Assembly: GCA_010909165.1 (NCBI GenBank)
Contig: MU008166.1
Span: 1,426,001 to 1,490,000, forward strand
DNA from: Anthoceros angustus
Lineage: Eukaryota; Streptophyta; Anthocerotopsida; Anthocerotales; Anthocerotaceae
DNA: 64,000 nt
Reading direction: 5' to 3'
Shown piece after piece: positions 10,986 through 22,473 of the stretch. Under the pieces are notes generated by a model. That model saw nothing but the letters and a program-made list of their open reading frames with translations, was not told where the DNA came from and ran no database searches. The translations under genes and the position numbers were made by a program. Every line of letters begins with the position of its first letter. Within the stretch, counting starts at the first letter, position 1.

Positions 10986-12030
10986 AACCCCATTCTTGCT
11001 ACGTGATAAGCCTCGCGCAGCCTCACGAACCTAGAGAAATCCTTGCCCATGGCTCTGTGAGTCTCGATGGCACGGGGGACGAAGGCGTGGCCGTCTTGCA
11101 TAGGAGAGTACTTGTGGACCTTGCATCCCTCCACCGGCCAACCTGGAGGGTTAAGGATAACATGTTCGCAGACACTGTCCCGGATGGGATCAGTTCAATG
11201 AAGAAGAGTGAGCCTGATACGGTTCTGCAGGATTTTCGGAAATCGTGTTGCAACAATTCATGTATTCAACAACTAACCAAAGAGGGTTTCTAGGAAGAGA
11301 GGCAAAGGATTTTGTTGTTAGGAAGATCGGAGCAGGAGATCTTTCTCCAGTCCCTTGTAAGGCCAGAACTGGGGGCAAATGGTAAAGACAAAGTTTCCAC
11401 TTTCCTGAAGGGACTGGTTCCAATCAAATGTTGTCTGAAATCCTTCAAGAGGGTGTACTGCATAGGGTCTGAAAGGTAGCAAGCCAAGCCCCTGAGTTAA
11501 ATCCTCTCATGCTTTGGGCGCTATAGCATGGATGGATTCTACATTCCTTCAATTGGCAGACCGTCTTCAATTGGCAAACCGTCTGCCTAATGTGGAAGGC
11601 TACAAACTTCCAGATACCTTGACCAAGTAAGAAGTGTGGACACAGTGCAATTGTGGCATGGAGCAAAAAGGGCTGCAATATACTTCGTATGCGTATTTCC
11701 TCATACTTTGGGAACAGAACTTCAAGTGCGTGAAAATACCCAAATCCAATCGGTTGTCAACTCTGTTCGCTCTGCACGGGTCTGAAGTTCGATATCAAAA
11801 GCATTGGTTCGTGGAAAGATCAAGGTATGCACATTGCTTGCAACTTTGTTTTAAGGCATTGTTCAAAGGGGGTCACAAGGAAGGCGCTGGCATGCAGGCA
11901 CCTCTCTTGCATTCCCACACGTTTGTGCCTGCGGCATAGTGGTGCGGGTTTAACCTTGTCCGGACGCAGTGGGATCAAAGCACAGTATGGTGATCACAAC
12001 TTGTGGAAACGCAGAAACCGTACCTAGTTG
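10986..12030 (+). pseudogene. Degenerate transposon fragment, sister to the 33.6-34.3 kb remnant
   Basis: Several blocks match the 33.6-34.3 kb region in the same order and orientation. One example is AATCCTCTCATGCTTTGG at about 11,501, against AATCCTCCCATGCTTTGG at about 34,025. Another is TTGCAACAA within a shared context at about 11,248 and 33,757, followed by similar text encoding a His/Leu-rich segment. All frames contain stops. A short internal duplication (CTTCAATTGGCA about 20 bp apart) marks this copy. The function is unknown; the longer sister leads into a DUF7869-like domain. Confidence 0.5.
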
Positions 12031-12716
12031 GCATGTTGGAGTTTTGTGGAATACCTTTTATGCATAAATATTGTCAAATTGATCTCAATTTTGTTGTACA
12101 ATGCGTTTTTTGGGAGGAGAATTTTGTTGATTTTTTCCCACAAAAACATACATAACATATATCATTATCATTATTACATGAATTAACGATGGGACAAATG
12201 CAATACCCTGTGGACTAAGTACCCCTTGTCCACTCATTGAATGCGTATCATGTGACCACATGTTGATTAGATCTTTTGCAAAGCAGTGTTTTGGGGCTGA
12301 CTTTTCTGTGAACAAACGCTTGTGACGCTGGCTGTGGAGGCCAAGATTTCATCGCGGTGTGCTCGGTGACTGCTTGCACGCTGGCGTGAAGTCGGAAGTG
12401 TGGCGGCTTAGCCTTGTCAGAGGTGGTCATGGGCGTAGGAGCTGGATTTTGATCGATTGGAGGCTCCTTGATTTTGGAGGTTGTTTCTAACATGGTCTTT
12501 GTTTGCTAGGAGGGTGCTAGTGTGGTGGTGGGGCGTTTTCGGGTGTTTGCTAGGAGGGTGCTATTGTGGTGGTGGGGCGTTTTGGGTGCTTGCTTAGTTT
12601 ACTAGGTGTCAGGTGGGGGGCGGTGTAGTTCTACCATCTGTGTGCTTGGTTGTCGGAGGCCAACGGCTTGCTTCGTGATACGATGGGTGAACCACTTGGC
12701 AGGGTGGAGGGGAGTA
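12031..12716. other. Spacer with a short direct repeat, ending in a polypurine tract
   Basis: No gene is seen. A 58-bp direct repeat occurs at about 12,508-12,585, built around GCTAGGAGGGTGCTA and GTGGTGGTGGGGCGTTTT. The last bases before 12,717 read GGAGGGGAGTA, almost the same as the polypurine tract before the 3' LTR at 22,474. This may therefore be the tail of another element copy. Confidence 0.5.
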
Positions 12717-13347
12717 TGTGGACTACGGACTTCCCTGGGGGGTTAGACATTAGGTAGGATTTTGTTTTTTTTCAGGAGCGAAGGACAAAATGAGGCTAAA
12801 AGGAGGAAATAAGTCCTGCTAGCACTTCCTGACTCAAGACCGAGTATACCCCCGAGTGAGGAACGACTTAGACCTACGATGGCAGCGACGGTAAGACCCA
12901 CTCCACCTGTGACCAGTGTGATAAGTACGCCAGGAAGGTAACTTAGAAGTTGGAGCGTAAGGACTGACCGGCGACGCCACGGACGCACTCGAGGGAGGAC
13001 GGCATGCAATGGGTCGACCGCAACCTTGCCAGAGGCCGTTATAGCGGTATTCACGCCCGCGGCCGCGCGGGCGAGGGCCGCAGCATGAGTAAGAGCACGC
13101 CAGCAGAGCGCCGTGAGTAAGCCATGCACTGGCGCTACGATGTGAAGAGGCGCCCGCCCACGGGCTCCTCAAGGCGTGGTCGCGAAGGCGCCGGCAGCCG
13201 AGACACCGCGATCTCGCGGCCCGCAACCGGCTCGCGGTATCTCGGGACACTGACGCTCGCGCGCCGCTCACCGCTGAGGCCCGAGAACGCGCGCGGAGGC
13301 TCAACGCATGCTAGCCTCACAAGCCAAGAACCAAGGAGAAGAAGGCG

Positions 13348-13680
13348 ATGGCACCCAAAAGCCCGCTGGAAGTTTGGGAGCCATGGAACCTTGTGGAGCG
13401 CAACATTGTGACCCCGCGCTATCCGGACTTTGGGCCTGCCCGGAAGCGGAGAATTGGTGCAGAGTGGCATTTGGATGTGTTCAAATGGTCGGACATTTGA
13501 CAACACCGTCCGGAGTTTCAAGATGTCAAGCATCAACAAGGAGGTGCGGTCCAAGAACCTCCGAGAGGACCCAAGGCGATGGACCTTGAGGTCCCGGCGG
13601 CCTACAACCGCCCAAGGAGGAAGAGGGGAGGGTGCCGAGCCCTCAAGGCGAAGGGAAGATAGGTCCACCAGCAGCCGCTA
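13348..13680 (+). pseudogene. U3-borne ORF, WEPW/LVERNIVT module, copy 1
   Basis: Reading across frames from ATG at 13,348 gives EVWEPWNLVERNIVT, RYPDFGP, then NKEVRSKNLREDPRRWTL. The same peptide appears in the 3' LTR (ATG at 23,088) and in the minus-strand copy (Met at 53,329, as EVWEPWRLVERNIVTKRYPD). Conservation of the peptide over diverged DNA suggests it was once translated. I do not recognise the domain. The frame is broken here. Confidence 0.5.
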
Positions 13681-16527
13681 AGGCTCGGACGCAACGACCA
13701 CCAACGGCTATCGACATCCACCGCTGACAAGCCGAGGCGGGTCCCGGATCATCGCCCATCGGAACCTACTCACCAAGGTGGATCACCTTGGTGATAATCT
13801 ATTAGTGTTCCCGCGCAGCCGGGGAAGAGGGGACTGGGAAGGATTATCTTCGCCTGCTTAGCCAGAAGCTCGCAAGCTCAGAGCGAGAAGCCTTCGCCAT
13901 CTGGGCCGCCCCATACCCGATCCATGTATGGGGCATTTCAACTCCTCAAGGAAGGAGAGCTTGAGCGAGCGCCCGGAAGGACCGAGGCCCTCCCAAGTGG
14001 AGCGGCAAGGAGGGGGGAGGAGGCACAAAACCAAACGGACTGGAGGAGGATGACGAGGGATTCCTGACCCATACTGAGCGGACCCCTCACCACCTGTGGA
14101 AGTATGGAAGCACCGCCTCCTCCTTCCGTGCCCCAACCACCCAAGAAGTGCCCCCAGCCTCACTCGCCATCACTCCGAGGAGCCCCACGACTGTGAGAGA
14201 GCCAAGACGCAAGACCACGGCTACCAACGCTGCACCCTGGGCCGGCCAAGATTCTTCCCCGCGAGTGGCAAGAAGAAGGAGGGCGTAGGGACGCCTGTGG
14301 AGCAGGAGGACACCGGCAGATCCAGAGCCGGGCCCCGCCGCTGTGAAGGGCAAAGGGCGCCCCTGACTCCATCACCTCCGCCGAGCCCCGTGGAGAAAGG
14401 GCGAGAAGGAGCTCGCCAAAAGGGCCAAGGAGGGGAAGCCCCGAGTCAAAGACTCGTGACCTAAGGGTCCCGATTGTCCGGAGAACCCACCGACTTGCTC
14501 CGGATGATGGAGGTCCTGACGACTGAGATGCCCCCGCAACGGACTTTGTGGGAGCCTCACAGCCAGCCGTGGAGGAAACACGGCGGTCCTGCTACCATGG
14601 ACGGTATGCCTGGGTCCAAGGGATGGCCGAGAAGGCCCAGGAGGTGGAAGCCACCCGAGGCGCATGGTGCCCTCCAGAGCAGCTGGAGGAGCCCAGTGAG
14701 GCGAGGAAGGAAGGCCAAGCTCCAGGATTGAGGAAGGAAAACGCCGGAGGCGGAGAGGGGAGGTGGGTCCATCCGCAAGGACCGGACTCAAATTCCTTCA
14801 CCGGAGGAATAACAAGGCCAAGGAGGCCCAAGCGGAGGACCTCCGCAGCAGAGGCGAGCGCAGCAGAAGCGAGGACGCCCGGGCGAACGCGGATCTCGCG
14901 AGGTACTGACCGACCAGAGCTGTCGAGAGGCTCAGTGAAGGTGGCCAAGGAGGCGGAGGCCACCAAGGGGCCGATCGCGATCACTATGCTGGATCGGAAC
15001 CGGAGAGGCGGCCGAGAGAGCCGCGCCAATCAAGGCCGAGCAAGGGTCATGGAGCAAGCACGGCCGAGCCGTGAGGAGGCGCTGAGGCCAAGACCCGGGA
15101 GATTGGGGACCCTGTGGTGCACTGCAGGAGGTAGGGCGCGTGGAGCCGGAGGACAACAAGGACACTTTGGAGTTGCAACCCAAGACGACGGAGCAAGCAG
15201 GGGTTCTCAACGAGAATCCAAGACTTCGAGCGAGAGGTGGAACGCCCAGCCCGCTTGAAGACGGAGGAGAACAGCGGCAAGGAGTTCGACGCCGCCAAGT
15301 TGCGCAGACGGCGGGGTGGAGCCTGACGGGATACCGCCCGCCTGGAGAAGGAAGTGGAGGACCTCCGGAGAATAGAAGAAGGAGGAAGGCGGAGGAAAAG
15401 GTGCCGTCCGCAGGAAGTGAAGGAGCTCACCCATGGCTGAACCGGGCGGAACAACGACGGAGGAGGAGAACGCCGAGCAGCCAAGGTTGCAAGAGGTACC
15501 TGAGGCCTTTGACCTCAAGGGAGTCCGCCCGCCCACACCGTAAGCTTGGCCACGAGACAGCCAGAAGCGGGCGATCGCCTGGCCACGAGCACCGGGAGGA
15601 GGGAGTACCGTGCTCCCATGTGGAGGAGGCGATTCAAGTCGATTCCGACCGCCTACTACCACGCAGAGCTCCTCAAGGCCTGAGGTCCCGCGCCACCCCA
15701 GTGAGGGTGGACTCCGGGATGGAAGGAGGAGCGAGGGAGGACGGACCCGGGACAAAGACAACCGCTGGAGTCCTAGGAGCTGCTTGACGACGGCAGCAGC
15801 AGCGGGAGAGCAGGAGGAACCGGGAGGAGGAAGGGCGCCACCGAGGTAAGCAAGACCTCGCATGGAAGGACGAGGGAGGATCTTGAAGGGAAAGGTGCAA
15901 CCGGGCATTCGGGAACCAAGGGAGGGCTGGATGAACCCACTAGCCCGGCGAGGAGGCATGCCCAGAGTCGAGGTCCTGACTTTGTCCCGACTGAGGAAAG
16001 GCCGACCCCGAGGTCCGCCTCGAAGTCCGACTTAGGGATCCAGACAGTGACGAGTCCGCCCCGAGGTCCGACCCTGGGAAGGGTTGTCCAAGACCGACCT
16101 CAGAGGTCCGGCCCCGAGGACCTGACTCAAAGAAGGCCGGCCTGAGACCGGACTGAGGGAAGACCTGACCTAGAGGTCCGGACGAGTCGAGGGTCCCGAG
16201 GTCCAAACTCGGGAGTGGGGAGAGCCATCACCACCAACCCCAGCAGATCCAACCCTTGAGGGCCCATCGCAGGGGCCAGAGAGAAGAGGGAGGACGAGGG
16301 AGGACTTGGTGATGGTTGCTGCCGCCACCGGTGGCGCACCGATGACCCCGGAAGAGGAAGGGGTCCCGCGATCATCCGATTGGTGCGCCTGCACATGTGG
16401 CTCTGGCCGGCCAAGAAGGAATGAGGGCTATCCCACCACCGAGCCATATGGACAGGTGGTAGTAGGCGGTTAGGTAACCGATGGCCCCGCCTCGTAATAG
16501 AGGTGTAATAAAGGCACCACCTTCGAG

Positions 16528-16555
16528 TATAAGAGGGCTAAGGCCGCCCAATAAA
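16528..16555 (+). promoter_or_regulatory. 5' LTR TATA box and polyadenylation signal
   Basis: TATAAG at 16,528-16,533 is followed by AATAAA at 16,550-16,555, the usual U3/R order of an LTR. The 3' LTR has the same pair at 26,334-26,339 and 26,354-26,359, inside otherwise indel-rich sequence, which supports a functional role in the ancestor. Confidence 0.65.
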
Positions 16556-17086
16556 TCATCTTCTCTTGGTGTTGATGCCGCTGCTGCACCTTTGTGTGTC
16601 TTCTTGCTAACGTGAGTCCCGAGTCACCGAAAGGTGCACGCCCGGGAGATCGGTCCGTGACGACCTAACGTGTTGTGGTGTGTGCGGGGAAGGGTGATCT
16701 GACCGCCCGAGCCGCGCCCAAAGACCGAACGACCGAACGTGTGAGCCGGAGGAACTCGGAGGGCGGCCCGGACGAGAGGCCCGCGAACGACGAGGAGGTC
16801 CGGATCGTAACTTTTTTCTAAGACCGAGGAGTGTAGCGTGAGGGAGAGAGGAAAGGATCGTGTGTGAGTGACGGATGTGAACGATACGACGCGAACGTCC
16901 TTAAACGCTTGGCCATACCGGCCCAGACGGTGAACGCTGAGTAGTTAGCGTGTGTGAGAGACCGAACGAGCGCGGCGGTAGGAATCACCAAACGCTAAAC
17001 GGAGCCTATCATTCCTTTGGGAACGGACTTCCTACAACGACACGGATTGTGCGCGCTACCGCCATCACGAAAGTCGCGCCACATTT

Positions 17087-17100
17087 TGGCGCCCGGGAAT
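17087..17100 (+). other. Candidate tRNA primer-binding site
   Basis: TGGCGCCCGGGAAT starts 5 bp after the LTR end. TGGCGCC is the usual start of primer sites complementary to a tRNA 3' end carrying CCA, and Athila elements use a TGGCGCC-type site. The exact tRNA cannot be named from so short a match. Confidence 0.6.
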
Positions 17101-19100
17101 GAAATCGCTCCAGAGCCGCGGATGCGTGAGGACGGAGGTAGTTAAGGAAGAATTAAGAGAGTCGGACGCCAGATCGCCCGAGCGCCCGAGCGCAGCACGT
17201 GAGAGACGACGAGCTCGAGGCGAGACACCAGTGTGGTGGAGTTGTCGGATCGAGAGGAGGACGCAAGAAAGTCGCGGTAAGGGGCGGTTCCTCATCCTCA
17301 CTAATCACGATGACAACGCGACAAGATTCTCTTTGGAGGTAAGAAGGAGAGACGTCAAACCTTCGTGGAGGATTTTGTGTCTCGCAAACTTCAACGGAGA
17401 AGGTTGGATGCATCATTCAAATTGCTCCAAGGGTCCCGCGGGTACAAGCTGGTATAGGAAATACCGCCCCGTAACGCACCGCAACCTTCAAGATTGAAGG
17501 ATGCCTTCAGAAAGATTCCGCGAATCGATCAAGAAGGCTATGTCTTGTCCAAACTCGAGAACAAGCGAGGAAAGACGGAGAAGTTGGGATCAGACATCGA
17601 ACGTTCTATCGGGACCGAGACCCCACCACACTACCATGCAAAGCGTTGGTTCGCAATGGCTTATCCAAGCCATAACACGGCCCGGCGAGAAAGATGTGAG
17701 CAAGGCGGTCGGCGGAGAACTATGAAGAATCGATGCACCAACGACGGCCGAGGACTCCTCCAGGAGGAAAGAAGAAAAGAAGAAACGGGGTCGGAATCAA
17801 GATGAAGAACCCTGAGAAGAGGAGGATGAGACCGAGGTCAGAGGAGGAAGAGGACTCAGGAAGAATCCGAGGATGGGAAGAAGAAGAACCCCACAAAAAA
17901 AAAGAAGAAGAAGCCCGAGTCGAGAGGTGGAAAGAAGGAGGTCATGATGCCCGCTGACGAGGTCTCACCACCTCCTTTGAAGGAAGCGAGGGAAGATCTA
18001 GAACGGGTAATGAAGAGGGTGGAGGAGTTGACGATCAACCGTGTGAAGGATAAAGAACGGCCACGGCCACCACGTCCGACTCATCTGGTGTGCGGTGTGT
18101 CACCAACATGGGCATTCAAGGCCAACCCTCCGCACTCCGGAACTGGAGTACGACTACGGGAAGAGTCCGAAAGGAGGACGATACCAAGTGCAAGAAGCAC
18201 AACCGGACCACGTGATCCTGTGACGATGTACCCACGGTCTGGCATCGACCTCCGATGCAAAGACGCATGGGAGCCCCTCCAGAATTCTCGTGTGGTCTGT
18301 TGGAACTGGAACCCCGACACTACTCCAACGCCTGTCCCATACCCCACCGCAAGGTAACGGAGACTTTGAACTACTGGTGGAGATTAGGCGGGCACATGCC
18401 GACTGTGTCCGAATCCTCGCCGAGGACGGTACGCCACGCAACCCCGGCCTGGGAGCCAAGACCACCGACGCCCCTAAGGCGCTACACAAATTGAAGACGC
18501 AATCAGGAGGGAGGAGGCACCGAGGAGCTCGAACGAGGTGGTACGGGCAAGTTCGCCAAGGAGAAGAAGGCGGACCGAGGTACCGGAAGTATCAACCCGA
18601 GTCGCAAAGGAGCGAAGGAACGGAGAGACAAGAGGAAGAAAATGAGGATAGTCCCACGGATACGGAGGACGGAACACCGGAAGCCGAACCCGCCAAAGAG
18701 GACGAGTTAAACCGGCAGCCCCGCCAGAGAAGAAACCCCAAAAGCCACCGGAGTCTCCGAGAAGCGACTCACCCACGGCAACGCCGCAGCTTCCACCGGA
18801 TGTGGTTCGAAGTGACCGAGATGCTTCAAGAAGAACTCCGACAGACCTGTAGTCCGCCACCACCAAAGAGCCAAACGCCGGAGGAGACAACGCGCGACGC
18901 GGCAGAGAACCACCCGCCCTTTCAAGGTGGCCGACTTGATGATGGACCAACAACACTTGGTGTCCCTTAGGCGCTTGTTAAAGGACAACCCGGCATCGGC
19001 TGTGAAGTCCGGAAGGCCATCGTGGAAACGCAACCACGACGGAACCCTTGGTCCTAAGGGCAAGAACGTGGAGGTAAGGGTCGATCTCATACGGACTCGC
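17101..19100 (+). pseudogene. gag remnant with CCHC zinc knuckle
   Basis: The interior downstream of the primer site has charged, Arg/Glu-rich frames typical of gag but no continuous ORF. At about 18,295-18,345, reading across a one-base shift gives C-W-N-C-G, then HYSNACP, a retroviral-type CCHC knuckle. Lys/Arg/Glu-rich segments at 17,760-17,940 and 18,530-18,750 resemble flexible gag linkers. At least several frameshifts separate these pieces. Confidence 0.6.
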
Positions 19101-19149
19101 CAGCGCAGTGGAAATTGGGTGTGTAATTAAAACGCCTCTAGACACGGGT

Positions 19150-22100
19150 CGAGTGAACCTCATCACCGAGGCCACCGCAAGACGGCCGGGTTCACCACCT
19201 TCGAGCCATCCACCAAAACCCTCGTGATGGCGGACATGTCGCGCGAGCCATAGGGAGTTGTCCGAGTCCAAGCCACCATAGCGGAGCCCCTATACATTAG
19301 ATTTTGTCGCCATCGACCGGACTGCATGAGGTCCCTGAAGCGGCCTTGGGCCTCGCATAAAACTACACTTTGGACGGAAGGAGATACACTTCTGCCGTGG
19401 ACTGGGATCCAAGGTGAGGGAAGGACGTAGCGACACTGGAGTAAGGACACGATCGTGAGAACCACACCACAGAGGGTACACCTCCGCCAAGATGGGGACG
19501 ATGAACGCGAGGATACGAATGAGGACTACCCTTTCCCAAAATCACGTGGTCGAGGAGGAGATGGATTAATGGAGGGACGCCTTTGGAGCGGAGGTGGACG
19601 AGGAGGTCATCGATTGTTTTAGGGTGGACTCATGAACAAGAGCCGGGAAGGCAATCAAGAGGAGGGTCCAGCAGAGGACGGGAAGTAGAAACCGAGGAAG
19701 TAACCTGCTTCACTGGACGAGCTCTTTCGGAGTGGGGAATGCGTGAAGATGAACCTGATGGAGGACGATGGACGAGCGCAAAGAAGAGAAAGGGAGACTC
19801 AACCCGACGATGTGGAAGACGTGGAGGTTCGCCTGGAAATTCTCAAATTCGCAAGGGCATGCCGAGGGTTAAACGAGACCTCACGCTTGTTGGGGAATTC
19901 AGGTGTTTGCTTTCAAGGTCACGGATATGAAAGGCATTCAAACAAGGCGTAACACCGATAGATCTGAAGCTGAGCGGTGCCTGCTCGATTAGGGCAAGAT
20001 AAATCAATCCCAAGCACTCGCCAAGGTCAAGGAAGTCTGGATAAGTATCCGGAAGCGACATCATCTTCCCAATCGAATAAAGGAGTGGGTGGCGCCCATT
20101 GTGGTCGTCAAGCAAGAAGCAGGGGGTCCGTCAGATCGAGAAAGCTTAACGCCGCCACGAAAAGGACCATTTCCCATGCCCTTTGTGGACGACATATGAC
20201 AAGGTGGTGCCGAGTACCTACTCCTTCTTGACGGCCACTCCGCTACAACCGCCATAAGGGAGCCTGACCGATAAGACAACATTCACCACGGAGTGGGGGA
20301 CGTTTGCCTACAAACGGAGTGCCTTCGGGATGACAGGAGCACCCGGATCATTTATGCGGATGGTGACCAATGTCTTCCGGGAATTCCTGAGGGACTTCAT
20401 GGAGGTGTTCTTGGACGACTTCTGTGTGCACGGAGAGGAGGACAAACACGTGGGACATTTGCGGAAGTGTTTGGAACGATGTAGGGAGACTCAACTGTGC
20501 CTGCATCCGGAGAAGTGCTACTTCGGCATGACAGAGGGAATCTTGTTGGGGCACCGAGTGTCGGTAAGAGGGATAGAGGTGGACCAAGACAAGGTGAAAG
20601 TCATCCACCCTCGCACCACCAACGAACTTGAAGGAGTTACGGACTCGGGCATGGTAGGTTACTATAGGCGCTTCATACAAGATTTTGCAAAGGGCCTGTG
20701 CTAACTGGAGCTACTCAGAAGGAGGAGGAATGGACCGACGCCGTAAAGGGAGGCGGCATTCAGAGACCTGCACACCACTGTCGGCCCCAAGACTCAAAGG
20801 ACCGGGGAAGCGATTCCATGTGTACGTGGATGTGTCGCCCTTCGCCGTAGTGCTCACCAAAAGATGATAAACGGAGGGATCACCCAATCTACTACGCTGA
20901 AGACACTCACGACGCGGAACGGAGGTACACTACTACGGAGCGGGAGGCATTGGGTATGGTATACGCCGTTAAGAAATTCAGACACTACCTTCTGCCCAAT
21001 GAGTTTGTGTTCTATGTTGATCGCTCAAGCATTTGGTGAACAAGGCACTTGTCCTGGACGAATTGCGAGGTGGATTCTCACAGGAGTTCACATTTGAGGT
21101 GGAGACTAGGCAAGGACGGCAACACCAACGCGACTTCTTATCCAGATTAAAGACGGAGCCGGCCCCGCAGGATCAAGAGGACGCCTTCCTGATGAGGAAT
21201 TGGTGGCGCTGATAGAGGAGGAGGTAGAGGAGCACAATGGACAAACCCAAGTCGGTGGGACCCACGGCAGGGAGAAGGGAGCGGACGCAGGGGCGGCCTC
21301 TTACGCTGGAGGAACGTACCTATGGGAGATGGAGCTACCCAACGAATCGAACTGGTCCGGCAGCCTTTGTGCACTACGCCGCCTCTTCCTACAGATAACG
21401 GTTGCATCTTTAAGGACCGACGGTGGAACGGTACTCCAACAAAGCAAAACGGAGGTGGTAATAAAGGGATGCACGAAGGACTAGGTGGTGGACATTATGC
21501 AACAGTCACCACCAAGAAAATCTTGAGGTCGGGTAATCGTGGCCCACCATGTATGGGGAAACACACCGTGAAGAAGTGTGATGCTTGTCAGATCGGAAGC
21601 CGACGCCACAACTCAATGGCCGTAGTGCCCATACTAGCACTAGCGCCTTTTGAGAAATGGGGCATCGACTTGGATATACCCAACCCACCACACACGTAAG
21701 CGGTACATCTTGGTGGCAACGACCATCGCACTGTGGGTTGAAGCGCCGCTACCGTAACGGATCATGCGAGCACGGTGGCCAAATTCCTCACGAAAACATC
21801 ATCACAAGGTATGGGTGTCCGCTGGTGATAGGGGAACCCATTTCCTCAATGATGTGATAACGCAATGACGGACTATTTCGCATCACACATCGAAACGCCC
21901 CTACAATCCAAGGCCAACATCGAGAAGACCAATGGACTTATCCGCCGCATCCTCAATAAGTCGACGGTTAACTATGCGCACGATCGATACAAAGTCGCCA
22001 TCGGCGCTATGGGCGCTCGTAACGGCAGAAGGTAACCACGCAACGAACTCAGATTATTCATTTATGGGCACTCACCCGTTATGCCGGCCGAGTTTGAGGT

Positions 22101-22330
22101 GCCAACACCCGGCCGTCATGATGGAAAGGCGCTTAACGGATGAAGAGAGCCAACCGGAGCGTTGCTAGGGTTTGTACAAAGATACGGAGGACCGGAAGAG
22201 GCGCAATAATGCAATCGTATGTAATCAACGCAAGCCGCATGATAGGCGCCTTTAGAATCGTGAGTATGTGAAGGAGGGAGATCCGCCTCCTTTACGCCGA
22301 CATATGCACTTCCTGTAAACTCCACCTACG
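19150..22330 (+). pseudogene. pol remnant: protease, RT, RNase H, integrase
   Basis: Protease-like text (STKTLVMADMSREP) is at about 19,200. RT spans about 20,085-20,700, with VVVKQEAGG, PFPMPFVDD, LLDGHSATT, GAPGSFMRMVTNVFREF, the active site FLDDFCVHG and HPEKCYFGM. RNase H runs about 20,810-21,030 (FHVYVDVSPFAVVL, then AERRYTTTEREALGMVYAVK). Integrase begins with the zinc-binding HHCC region at about 21,490-21,600 (KKCDACQIGSRRHNS), followed by FEKWGIDLDIP. The domain order RT-RNase H-integrase is Ty3/gypsy. Frameshifts and stops occur every 100-300 bp, so the copy is dead or its consensus is poor. Confidence 0.87.
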
Positions 22331-22460
22331 ATGGATGGGGCCTTACCAAGTCGACGTATACCCCAATGGGTCCGCTCACCTTCGCTGGATGGTGAACCGC
22401 CCACTGGTGAACGGGTGGCGGTGAAAAGTACACGCTTAGTGTTGGCGAGACGCCAACAGT

Positions 22461-22473
22461 GAGAAGGGGAGTA
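22461..22473 (+). other. Polypurine tract
   Basis: GAGAAGGGGAGTA lies immediately before the 3' LTR start TGTGGAC, the position where plus-strand DNA synthesis of an LTR element is primed. Confidence 0.65.

Larger units (their letters stand above)
12717..17081 (+). repeat. 5' LTR, about 4.37 kb
   Basis: It begins TGTGGACTACGG and ends GTCGCGCCA just before the primer-binding site. The start is supported by the third copy, whose similarity also begins at TGTGGACCACGG (minus strand, 54,052). A TATA box and AATAAA lie about 0.55 kb from the 3' end, so U3 is about 3.8 kb. U3 carries coding-like sequence (13,348-13,680 and beyond). Differences from the 3' LTR are mostly short indels. Confidence 0.87.

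Noticed and set aside
13135-16447. Many 100-250-codon ORFs on both strands inside the LTRs
   Set aside because: GC-rich sequence leaves several frames open at once. Except for the module conserved in three copies, they are not shared between LTR copies and have no domain.
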